Shown: piece after piece, positions 46,587-54,463 of the stretch
Layout: each line of letters starts with the position of its first letter
Numbering within the stretch: the first letter of the stretch is position 1
Assembly: GCA_030442055.1 (NCBI GenBank)
Contig: JAUJEB010000001.1
Span: forward strand, 1-64,000
Reading direction: 5' to 3'
Length of the DNA: 64,000 nt
Source of the DNA: Agaribacillus aureus
Lineage (GTDB): Bacteria > Bacteroidota > Bacteroidia > Cytophagales > Cyclobacteriaceae
Notes under the pieces: generated by a model
The model's input: the letters and a program-made list of their open reading frames with translations, nothing else
Databases searched by the model: none
Told to the model about the DNA's origin: nothing
Position numbers and translations under genes: made by a program

Positions 46587-47645
46587 ATGCCTATGAGCCG
46601 GAATAAGCGAACGATATTAACAATAACGATTTCAGGCCTGATCCTGGGTGTGAGTTATCCGTTGTTTGCCGGTGAACTGGATCAGCCGGTAGCTTTAATA
46701 AATGGTTTGAGTATAGGAGGCATCGGAGGTTATATCATTTCCCTGTTTGAGATATATGTATTAAATCCTAAAAACAGACGGTACTCATTCCCGGTGATTG
46801 TGATTACTAAAACAGCTATTTATACTTTCCTCTTTTTCTTTCTAATCATATTTGTCAAAGGGCTTGCAGACAGCATCGCAGCCAGCGAGCCATTTTTTCA
46901 ATACATTCTGGGCGACTCGTTTCAACATTTTTTACGAAAAGAGGATTTTGACCTCATATTGATCTACTCTCTGATCATGGTAGGTTTTATCATTTTCACC
47001 ATTCAGATCAACAAGAAAATGGGTCAGGGGATCTTATTAAGTTTCATTACCGGCCGGCTGCATGAGCCTCGTGAGGAAGTCAGAATATTTATGTTCCTGG
47101 ACCTGAAATCCTCCACCAGTCTTGCGGAAAAAATGGGGGCCGTTAATTATCACAAGTTGTTGAATGATTTCTTTTTTGACATCACGCCGAGTATTGAAAA
47201 GGGACATGGGGTCATTTATCGCTATGTGGGAGACCAGGTGGTGCTGACCTGGAAAATGAAAGACGCAATGCAGAACGCGCATTGTATTATGACTTACTTT
47301 TATGTAAGGAGCACTATCAATGATCTGAAAGACAAATACCAGCAGAAATATGGTTTCTTACCGGCGTTCAGAGCGGCCATACATTGCGGGCAGGTAATCC
47401 GAGGGGAAATCGGGGATATCAAAAGCCAGATCGTTTTTCACGGTGAGCCGCTTTATGTGACCGGGCAAATTGAAAAGCTATGTGGAAAGCTGGGGCAAGA
47501 CTTGCTGGTATCGGACCCCCTCAAAAACAAAATTCAGCTCCCAACTCTTTATACATTTCGCAAAATCACAAATAGTGTCAACCTTGATTCAGGGCCTCTT
47601 CCTTTTAGTCTTTTTACTGTATCAGATAACGCTCCTGACCAATAA
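46587..47645 (+). CDS. Membrane-anchored class III nucleotidyl-cyclase homologue, copy 2 (metal-Asp half, Asn/Arg lost)
   Basis: 352 residues from the ATG at 46587 (a TTG at 46581 would overlap copy 1 by 4 nt; an ATG at 46593 is also possible). Four membrane helices and a cyclase domain, as in copy 1. Both metal Asp are present: D172 in FLDLKSS and D216 in YVGDQV. The catalytic Asn and Arg are replaced by Tyr (Y290) and Gln (Q294) in GEPLYVTGQI. The losses are thus exactly opposite to copy 1. It starts 2 nt after copy 1, which argues for matched expression. Whether the product is cAMP, cGMP or none cannot be decided. Confidence 0.85.
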   Translation: MPMSRNKRTILTITISGLILGVSYPLFAGELDQPVALINGLSIGGIGGYIISLFEIYVLNPKNRRYSFPVIVITKTAIYTFLFFFLIIFVKGLADSIAASEPFFQYILGDSFQHFLRKEDFDLILIYSLIMVGFIIFTIQINKKMGQGILLSFITGRLHEPREEVRIFMFLDLKSSTSLAEKMGAVNYHKLLNDFFFDITPSIEKGHGVIYRYVGDQVVLTWKMKDAMQNAHCIMTYFYVRSTINDLKDKYQQKYGFLPAFRAAIHCGQVIRGEIGDIKSQIVFHGEPLYVTGQIEKLCGKLGQDLLVSDPLKNKIQLPTLYTFRKITNSVNLDSGPLPFSLFTVSDNAPDQ

Positions 47646-47693
47646 CCGCCTGTATCACCTCCACCGTTGCAAGAACTATTTCCTTAGCATGTT

Positions 47694-48593
47694 CTAGCAT
47701 TTAGGGGCGCTGGGTAAAACTTCCAACTGCTGGCTCTTTTTAAACCACTCCAGCACATCCTCCCACAAAGTATCTCTGAATTTTCTCCTGAAAAAGCCGA
47801 AGTGCTCAATGCGTCTGGCCTTGATATCTTTGGGATCCAGGATTTTAAAGTCAATTTCGCTACCTCCATAGTTATCTTTCAGGGCCTCTACCGACCGGGG
47901 CGGTGCTAACATCAGGTCATCTGCCATGCCTACAAATTTGACAGGGGTTTGCACACTGGAAAATTGCGACCTTCTGATAGGGTCGTCTTCCAGGATCCCA
48001 TGGGGATGTAAACCAAACGCCCGCCATTCCCTGGCAATACTGGTGGGCAAGGGTACTCCTCCTCCAATAGCCCACGCCGGTAAATAACCAAAAACCCTCG
48101 TGCAAACCGGAATGATCACATGCCAAAACAGCCTGACATACAATTTTTCCTTACCACTCCAGTGTCCATTGTACGCCATCTGGCTACCTACCAGGTAAGC
48201 GGCCTTAATTTTATGATTTTCATGCATCAAAGGAAACAGCTGCCCCGCCACACTGTGTCCGACAAACAATAGATTATCGGTTTCCATATTTTTCTCAGTC
48301 CACCGCCGGATGCCGGTGAGGTCTTTCACTCCCCAATCGAGTATGCTGCCTTTAAATGATTTGATATTATCGTGTAAAGACGCTCCCACCCCCCTGTAAT
48401 CAAAGGTAATGGCGTGATACCCGTGTTCAGTCAGGTATTTGGCAAAGTGTCGATAGTAAGTTTTATGAGCCGCCATCGCAGAGCCTATAATGACACAACC
48501 GTTTACATTACCCCTGGTCTTAAACAGGTTTGCAGAAAGCTGATAGCCATCTGTAGCCGGTATTTCTAGTTTTTCAAAATCCATTAATGCCAA
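47694..48593 (-). CDS. Alpha/beta hydrolase-fold protein
   Basis: 299 residues. The nucleophile elbow GHSVAG has Ser at 114, the oxyanion region is VIIGSAMAAHKTYYRHFA, and the strand before the elbow is HAITFDYRGVGAS. A possible catalytic Asp lies in GMADDLMLAPP and the His in ARRIEHFGFFRR. The pattern matches the uncharacterised serine aminopeptidase/lipase-like alpha/beta hydrolases found in many bacteria. The substrate is unknown. Convergent with the cyclase pair (48-bp gap). Confidence 0.87.
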   Translation of the reverse strand: MALMDFEKLEIPATDGYQLSANLFKTRGNVNGCVIIGSAMAAHKTYYRHFAKYLTEHGYHAITFDYRGVGASLHDNIKSFKGSILDWGVKDLTGIRRWTEKNMETDNLLFVGHSVAGQLFPLMHENHKIKAAYLVGSQMAYNGHWSGKEKLYVRLFWHVIIPVCTRVFGYLPAWAIGGGVPLPTSIAREWRAFGLHPHGILEDDPIRRSQFSSVQTPVKFVGMADDLMLAPPRSVEALKDNYGGSEIDFKILDPKDIKARRIEHFGFFRRKFRDTLWEDVLEWFKKSQQLEVLPSAPKC

Positions 48594-48720
48594 TAATTTA
48601 AATAATTAAGTATACCTCAATTATACGGCGCCGGAGAAATTTGATATGGCGTTAAAGGGATTCTTTGTTGTGCTAATGGTATTTTTTAAAATTGCTGGGA
48701 ATCTTAATTTTTTTACTATC

Positions 48721-49661
48721 CGTCATCACGAACAATGCGCTAGCCATGTGGGTAGGTTGTGAAGTGATCCCCTGGCCAAAGCCTACTAAACCCAGCCCCA
48801 TTACACCCTTTTAGGTGTTGAGGCTGGCAATTGGCCTGGTGAAGCGGTACATGCAAGGAGATTGCTTCTTCGCTCGCGCACTCGCTTATCGCAATGACGA
48901 AGGGAGATGCGTGGAGGTGGGATAAATAATTATACAAGAAGAATATCACCTGCTCCGCCCGTAACGCGTCATCACGATCAATGCGCTAGCCATGTGGGTA
49001 GGTTGTGAAGTGATCCCCTGGCCAAAGCCTGCTAATCCCAGCCTACCCATTACACCCTTTTAGGTGTTGAGGCTGGCAATTGGCCTGGTGAAGCGGGGCA
49101 AGCCGGGAGATTGCTTCTTCGCTCGCGCACTCGCTTATCGCAATGACGAAGGGAGATGGATGGAGGTGGGATAAATAATTATACAAGAAGAATATCACCT
49201 GCTCCGCCCGTAACGCGTCATCACGAACAATGCGCTAGCCATGTGGGTAGGTTGTGAAGTGATCCCCCGGCCAAAGCCTGCTAAACCCAGCCTACCCATT
49301 ACACCCTTTTAGGTGTTGAGGCTGGCATTTGGCCTGGTGAAGCGGGGCAAGCCGGGAGATTGCTTCTTCGCTCGCGCACTCGCTTATCGCAATGACGAAG
49401 GGAGATGGATAGAGGTGGGATAAATAATTATACAAGAAGAATATCACCTGCTCCGCCCGTAACGCGTCATCACGAACAACGCGCTGGCTTTGAGGGTAGG
49501 TTGTGAAGTGATCCCCTGGCCAAAGCGAACTGAGCCCAGCCAATACAGCAGCGGATCTTCCCAGGTGTTGAGGCTGGCATTTGGCCTAGTGACGCGGTAC
49601 ATGCCAGGAGATTGCTTCTTCGCTCGCGCACTCGCTTATCGCAATGACTAAGGGAGATGGA
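48721..49661. repeat. Tandem array of about 249-bp units (three full, one partial)
   Basis: Units start with CGTCATCACG at 48721, 48967, 49216 and 49465; spacings are 246, 249 and 249 bp. The first three units are nearly identical; the fourth has diverged (for example GCGCTGGCTTTGAGGG in place of GCGCTAGCCATGTGGG) and stops after the conserved GAGATTGCTTCTTCGCTCGC block. Each unit carries an ATTGC...GCAAT dyad around that block. No gene: ORFs here are repeated in every unit and differ only where the repeats differ. The remaining stretch 48594-48720 shows nothing clear. Confidence 0.92.
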
Positions 49662-49692
49662 TGGGTTTGGAAAAAAGAATTATCCGCCTGCC

Positions 49693-51279
49693 TTACAAGG
49701 GATCCTTGGTCATTTGACCATTCACCATCCGCCATATTTCAAGCTCATTGCCATCCTTCAATTCCTCAGGCAGTAATGATTGGGGAAAATCCTGGTAGCA
49801 AACAGGTCTGGCAAAGCGCTTTATAGCGTTCGTGCCTACCGAGGTGGTTTGTGGCGCTGTGGTAGAAGGAAAGGGGCCGCCGTGAACCATGGCATGGGAC
49901 ACTTCCACACCGGTGGGATAGCCATTCACAATGACTCTCCCCGCCTTTTGTTCCAGGATAGTAAACAGTTCCGGGAATGCTTCGATATCTTTTTCTGTGC
50001 CAAATACGGTGGCTGTAAGATGGCCGTCCAACTGATCGGCTGCTTTTAAAATTTCTTCCTTTGAGCCGGCTTCTACGATAACCCCGGATGGTCCAAATAT
50101 TTCCTCCGATGCTTCGGGTGTGGCCATAAATCCTTCGACGTCTGTCCTGAACATTTTGGCAACCACACCATGGCTACCCGATCCGTTTGAACCGGCAGCA
50201 AAATTCTCGACCTTGGCATCTGCCGCCAGTGCGGAAGTAGCCTTTTCATAAGCTGCGCCAATTTGGGATGTCAGCATAGGCGCAGCTTCCGATGCTTTGA
50301 TCTTTCCTGAAAGCGTTTCTATAAACCTGTCGGACTCAGGTGATTTGGTGACAAAGGAAAGGCCAGGATTGGTACAAAATTGCCCCCACCCCAGTGTCAA
50401 TGAGTTAAACAGTCCACCGGCAATTTCTTCACCTTTGGTTTTCAGGGCATCCGGTAAAATGAAAACGGGATTTAAACTGCCCATTTCCGCATACACTGGA
50501 ATCGGCACTTCCCTTTGGTTAGCTATATCGAAAAGTGCTTTCCCTCCGGCGTAAGAACCTGTAAACCCGATAGCCTTAATAGCCGCATGTTTAACAATAG
50601 CCCCGCCAACGTCATTTGACCTGCCTTGCACAAGAGAAAATACGCCTTCAGGCATACCGGTATGTTTAGCTGCGTCGATGATGGCGGCTGCTACCAACTC
50701 GGAGGTTCCGGGATGGGCGGGGTGTCCTTTAAATACCACTGTACACCCAGCGGCTAAGGCGGAAGCCGTGTCCCCTCCTGCCACTGAAAACGCCAGTGGA
50801 AAATTACTGGCACCAAAAACGCCCACCGGCCCCAATGGCAATTGCATGTGTCTCAGATCTGGCTTTGGAATGGGCTGACGATCCGGTATGGCAGTATCAA
50901 TTCTGGCATCGACCCAGGAGCCTTCCCGCACCACCGACGCGAATAGCTTGAGTTGATTGGTGGTCCTTCCCAGCTCTCCCTGCAACCTTGGGTCCGGAAG
51001 TCCTGTTTCCTGCATGCAGCGGCTGATAATGGTTTCCTTCATCTGCGTGAGCCTCTCAGCTATTTCTTCCAGGAAAGCGGCCCGTTGATCTTTCGATAGC
51101 TTTCTATAGGATTCGTGAGCGCGATCGGCGAGAGCAATGGCCTCGCCTATTTCATTAGCATCCGCCTCGTGAAACAGTACCGGTAATTCCGTTCCGTTTT
51201 GAGGGTTAATGGCTTTGAATGTGCTGCTTCCTTTAGCTGATAGTTGATTTCCGATTAAGTTTTTTCCTGTTATTTCCAC
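49693..51279 (-). CDS. Aldehyde dehydrogenase, alpha-ketoglutaric semialdehyde dehydrogenase type
   Basis: 528 residues. ALDH motifs: cofactor-binding PLGPVGVFGASNFPLAFSVA, IGFTGSYAGGKALF, general-base Glu in AEMGSLNPVF (about 266), catalytic Cys in GWGQFCTNPGL (about 301). The N-terminal GKNLIGNQ and the AEMGSLNP form, in place of the usual ELGGKSP, are typical of NADP-linked alpha-ketoglutaric semialdehyde dehydrogenases, the last step of non-phosphorylative pentonate or hydroxyproline/glucarate breakdown to 2-oxoglutarate. The upstream FAH-family gene (9-nt gap) fits the preceding dehydratase step. Confidence 0.9.
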   Translation of the reverse strand: MEITGKNLIGNQLSAKGSSTFKAINPQNGTELPVLFHEADANEIGEAIALADRAHESYRKLSKDQRAAFLEEIAERLTQMKETIISRCMQETGLPDPRLQGELGRTTNQLKLFASVVREGSWVDARIDTAIPDRQPIPKPDLRHMQLPLGPVGVFGASNFPLAFSVAGGDTASALAAGCTVVFKGHPAHPGTSELVAAAIIDAAKHTGMPEGVFSLVQGRSNDVGGAIVKHAAIKAIGFTGSYAGGKALFDIANQREVPIPVYAEMGSLNPVFILPDALKTKGEEIAGGLFNSLTLGWGQFCTNPGLSFVTKSPESDRFIETLSGKIKASEAAPMLTSQIGAAYEKATSALAADAKVENFAAGSNGSGSHGVVAKMFRTDVEGFMATPEASEEIFGPSGVIVEAGSKEEILKAADQLDGHLTATVFGTEKDIEAFPELFTILEQKAGRVIVNGYPTGVEVSHAMVHGGPFPSTTAPQTTSVGTNAIKRFARPVCYQDFPQSLLPEELKDGNELEIWRMVNGQMTKDPL

Positions 51280-51288
51280 CTTTCTAGA

Positions 51289-52131
51289 TTATTTCTGGCC
51301 TACAAAATTTATTAATGTCCCGATAGGGTCAATGGTGATACGAATTTCATCCTTTACTTTTAATGTAAAGTCATCCGGCGGTATAATCCCGGTTCCAGTC
51401 ATCAAAAAGCTGCCGTGCTCAAAATTACATTCACGATATAAATACGCAACCAACTCCGTATGCGCTCTCTTCATCTGGCTGATCCCTATCGACTCCTCAA
51501 AAACGGAGACATCATTTCTGCGTATAGCAATGTGGATGCTGGTATCGGGGGAAATGGGATCTTTAGGCACGTAAATACAAGGCCCCAGGCCCGCGCACCG
51601 GTCATATACTTTAGCCTGGGGCAGGTATAATGGATTTTCCCCTTCAATAACCCTGGAACTCATGTCATTGCCGATGGTATATCCCTCAATAGTACCTTTG
51701 TCACTGATGAACAATGCCAGCTCTGGTTCCGGCACATTCCAGGAAGAATCCTTGCGGATATTAACCACACCGCCGGAGCCCACTGTCCGGTTTGCCAAAG
51801 CCTTAAAAAAAAGCTCCGGGCGCTCGGCTTCGTATACTTTATCATAAAAATCAGCGCCGCCGGCAGCTTTCGACTCTTCCATACGCGCCTCCCTGCTCCG
51901 GTAATAGGTAACGCCGGAGGCCCAGATCTCCTGACTACCGATCGGGGCATCAATGGATCCTTTCAACAAAGAGGCGCCGTCTTCAAATTCTTTAAGATAT
52001 TTTATTTCATCGAGTAAACATTGATGGAGATCCGTTCTGTTGATAAAAGTATCCCAATTCGCTGCTTCCCTTATATAGTAGCAGCCATTGTGATGAATCA
52101 GGGCAAGGTTTTCTACTTTAAAAATTTGCAT
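51289..52131 (-). CDS. Fumarylacetoacetate-hydrolase-family enzyme, probable 2-keto-3-deoxy-sugar-acid dehydratase
   Basis: 280 residues with the FAH C-terminal fold. Metal ligands lie in VPEPELALFISDKG (Glu residues near 134-136) and the family GNDMSSRVIEGENPLYLPQA follows; IWASGVTYYRSREARMEE marks the active-site lid. FAH-fold enzymes include 2-keto-3-deoxy-L-arabinonate dehydratase, whose product is the substrate of the dehydrogenase encoded 9 nt downstream. The pair would convert a 2-keto-3-deoxy-pentonate to 2-oxoglutarate. Earlier pathway genes are not in the window, so the exact sugar is open. Confidence 0.85.
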   Translation of the reverse strand: MQIFKVENLALIHHNGCYYIREAANWDTFINRTDLHQCLLDEIKYLKEFEDGASLLKGSIDAPIGSQEIWASGVTYYRSREARMEESKAAGGADFYDKVYEAERPELFFKALANRTVGSGGVVNIRKDSSWNVPEPELALFISDKGTIEGYTIGNDMSSRVIEGENPLYLPQAKVYDRCAGLGPCIYVPKDPISPDTSIHIAIRRNDVSVFEESIGISQMKRAHTELVAYLYRECNFEHGSFLMTGTGIIPPDDFTLKVKDEIRITIDPIGTLINFVGQK

Positions 52132-52561
52132 GAAAATCGAAGGTAAACTAACCTGGTACGCTCTCCTGTCTTCCCAAAAGGCCAGGCGCCCGATCAGTTA
52201 AATTACCATTTAAAAAACTTGTCAATAGTCGTTTTAGATAGCGTATTTTTAAATATTTAAACCGTCTATCCTATGCAAATATAACGCAAATATTGTTTTG
52301 GTTTACATGCAATTTTGATCGTATCCTATGGTATATTTGCTATTGAAGCGCCCGGAGGATCCAATCTTTGAGGGAAAACCAATAAACAACATTTAATCCC
52401 CCCTGTAAAAACCACTGTTACCCCACTATTTTGGGAATCTGCCTAGGTATTGATATATTGTTATATTCAAAACGAAATTTGCCCGTGACAAGCCAAGGTC
52501 TATTTACAACGCAAACGGGTATTCTTAATCGACTGATGGCCCTGCATTGAGGACAGGTCAT
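52132..52561. other. Divergent intergenic region with candidate promoters
   Basis: No gene. A minus-strand TATATTTG (52283-52276) is a candidate -7 element for the FAH/ALDH operon. A plus-strand TATATTTG (52332-52339) points toward the sigma factor gene but is about 280 bp from its start. Neither is flanked by the 15-bp palindromes of the metal operons. Confidence 0.4.
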
Positions 52562-52595
52562 TTGATTAACGATTATTTAATCAACCGTTAATCAA
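52562..52595. promoter_or_regulatory. Inverted/direct repeat upstream of the second ECF sigma gene
   Basis: A perfect 10-bp inverted repeat, TTGATTAACG (52562-52571) and CGTTAATCAA (52586-52595), plus a direct repeat of TTAATCAA (52578-52585 and 52588-52595). It lies 25 bp before the annotated sigma start. It looks like an operator for an unknown regulator of the locus. A TAATTTTG element at 52637-52644 lies just inside the annotated gene start. Confidence 0.4.
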
Positions 52596-52619
52596 GAGGT
52601 AATCGCGTTCTTAAGGTGA

Positions 52620-53210
52620 ATGCTAACTTTGTTATATAATTTTGGTGAACTCTTGAAAGTCATAAAAAAATATAGCGCCGCCGACGAAAATCTTTATACA
52701 GAAATTGTGAAAGGTAGTGAAAAGGCATTGGCCCAACTGATGGATAATTACATCGATCCGTTATGTGATTATGTCATGTATTTCACCCATAGCAAAGACC
52801 TGGCAGAAGAGGTGGTAGCCGATGTTTTTATCAATCTCTGGAGAATCAGGGAGTCCCTGAAGATCCAATCCAGCTTAAGGGCTTACCTTTACAAAGCCTG
52901 CCGGAACCGGGCGCTTGATTTACTGGAAAAAGAAAAAAGGCATCTCAGCGATGATATTGATACCTTTCATCAAATAAGAGGCGGTACTTCTCCCGAATTA
53001 TCACTTCATATCAAAGACTTAAGTCGCCGTATCGACTCGTTAATAAGCGAAATGCCCCATCAAAAACAAATCATTTTCAGGATGAGCCGTATTGATGGCT
53101 TAAAATACAGCGAAATAGCTGAAATTCTATCGATATCCATCAACACCGTCAGAAACCACATGGTGGAAGCCGTAAAGTTTATGGCCAAGCGAAAGGTTGA
53201 TATAGAATAA
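52620..53210 (+). CDS. ECF (sigma-70 family) RNA polymerase sigma factor
   Basis: 196 residues. Region 2: LAQLMDNYIDPLCDYVMYF and HSKDLAEEVVADVFINLWRI, followed by LRAYLYKACRNRALDLLE. Region 4: MPHQKQIIFRMSRIDGLKYS and the helix-turn-helix ILSISINTVRNHMVEAVKFM. The start may be later than the ATG used here: the first 20 residues are not part of the conserved domain and a -7-like TAATTTTG lies within them. Followed by FecR, SusC and SusD on the same strand, its likely targets. Confidence 0.93.
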   Translation: MLTLLYNFGELLKVIKKYSAADENLYTEIVKGSEKALAQLMDNYIDPLCDYVMYFTHSKDLAEEVVADVFINLWRIRESLKIQSSLRAYLYKACRNRALDLLEKEKRHLSDDIDTFHQIRGGTSPELSLHIKDLSRRIDSLISEMPHQKQIIFRMSRIDGLKYSEIAEILSISINTVRNHMVEAVKFMAKRKVDIE

Positions 53211-53305
53211 ATATCCCCACATTTTTTTTCTTTTCTAAAAAAAAATTGCACCTCGACTAGTAGGTCGTTGATAAATTTTCCGTCTGCTATGTAAAACTAA
53301 CAAAA

Positions 53306-54322
53306 GTGGAAGAACGATTCTGGTATCTACTAACCCATTACCTCTCTCATGAATCTTCTTTGGAAGAAAATGAGGAGCTCAAAGATCTTATCTCGAGTGA
53401 GCCAAGGTATAAGCAGCTATTTGAACAACACGGTGGCCTTTGGAATGACATCGTCAAGAACAAACATCAGGTTCAATTTGATAAGGACAAGATTAAGGCC
53501 AAAGTACTCTCCAATGTAAGTCTGCAAAAAGCGCAGGAAGTTAAGTCCTCTTCTTTCAACCTTTGGAAGTACGCTGCGATCATTACCTTGCTAATAGCCT
53601 GCGGCGTTGTTTTCTATGTGAGCCTTAAAAGCGAGAATCAGGTGATGACATCGCCGTTTATCTCTAAAACAACGGGCGCCAACCAAAGGGCATTGGTTAC
53701 GCTTCAGGATGGCACAGAAGTCTGGTTACAGGAAAACAGCAGTCTTACCTACTCTGAAGAATTGATCCGCGAAGGGGAAAGGCGGGTACAGCTCGTTGGA
53801 GAGGCTTTTTTCCAAGTCACCGAAAATAAGGAATTCCCTTTTATAGTAAAGACAGGGACCGTATCAACCAAAGTTTTAGGCACCTCTTTTAACGTTCGCG
53901 CTTTTCCAGAAGACAACGTGGAAGTTACCGTAGAAACCGGAAAGGTGCAGGTATCCAACCAATTGACTGGCGTTGCACTGGAGCCGGATGAACAGGCGGT
54001 GATCAATCGGCTGACCAATAATATTCAAAAACAAAAAATCGAAGCCGGTCACGTCACCTTGTGGAAAAACCCTGAATTGATCTTTAACAGGGTATCGCTT
54101 AAAGAAGCTTTCTTTATGCTCAGCCGATACTACAATGTGAAAATAAATATAGAAGACGTCAATGATCTAAGCTGTCCTGTCAGGGCAAAATACAGGAATG
54201 AAAGCCTGGAAACAGTACTGGAGGGATTACAGCTGATTTTTGATTTCGAGTATCAATTGATAGACGATAAACAAATTAAAATCACCGGTTCAGGTTGTCA
54301 AACAAAAGCAATAGGCATATGA
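53306..54322 (+). CDS. FecR-family anti-sigma factor
   Basis: 338 residues, GTG start (no in-frame ATG exists between the preceding stop and the conserved N-terminus). Cytoplasmic sigma-binding part 1-90, membrane segment YAAIITLLIACGVVFYVSL (about 89-107), FecR domain with LQDGTEVWLQENSSLTYSEE, GEAFFQVTENKEFPFIVK and STKVLGTSFNVRAF, and C-terminal DUF4974-type domain with FNRVSLKEAFFMLSRYYNVK. It controls the sigma factor encoded 95 nt upstream in response to the STN domain of the following SusC. Confidence 0.94.
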   Translation: MEERFWYLLTHYLSHESSLEENEELKDLISSEPRYKQLFEQHGGLWNDIVKNKHQVQFDKDKIKAKVLSNVSLQKAQEVKSSSFNLWKYAAIITLLIACGVVFYVSLKSENQVMTSPFISKTTGANQRALVTLQDGTEVWLQENSSLTYSEELIREGERRVQLVGEAFFQVTENKEFPFIVKTGTVSTKVLGTSFNVRAFPEDNVEVTVETGKVQVSNQLTGVALEPDEQAVINRLTNNIQKQKIEAGHVTLWKNPELIFNRVSLKEAFFMLSRYYNVKINIEDVNDLSCPVRAKYRNESLETVLEGLQLIFDFEYQLIDDKQIKITGSGCQTKAIGI

Positions 54323-54347
54323 TATAAATAAGTACCATAAGAGTGCA

Positions 54348-54427
54348 TTATTTCCTACCAGGTAGGAAATAAAAAATCCGAATCTGCGCCAACAGATTCG
54401 GACCGAATAATCCCGACTGCAATTCGG
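54348..54427 (+). promoter_or_regulatory. Three consecutive hairpins between fecR and susC
   Basis: Hairpin 1: perfect 12-bp palindrome TTATTTCCTACC/GGTAGGAAATAA around one base (54348-54372), followed by an A-run rather than a T-run. Hairpin 2: TCCGAATCTG/CAGATTCGGA, 10-bp stem, 6-nt loop (54377-54402). Hairpin 3: CCGAAT/ATTCGG (54403-54427), which shares sequence with hairpin 2, so alternative pairing is possible. They separate the regulator genes from SusC and may act in termination, processing or attenuation. Confidence 0.6.
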
Positions 54428-54463
54428 AATTACCATTATTGTTACTTACAAGTTTTCAAAATT

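Noticed and set aside
48740-49543. ORFs of about 70-80 codons in the tandem repeats (IAISECASEEAIS-like peptide)
   Set aside because: The same peptide appears in each unit and depends on repeat phase. The DNA unit, not the peptide, is what is conserved.
48721-49661. CRISPR array
   Set aside because: Repeats are about 249 bp, contiguous and without short unique spacers; no cas genes are near.
52250-52320. Further copy of the metal operator near TGCAAATATAACGCAAATATTG
   Set aside because: It contains GCAAATA elements and a TATATTTG promoter box but not the 15-bp palindrome or the 36-39 bp pair.
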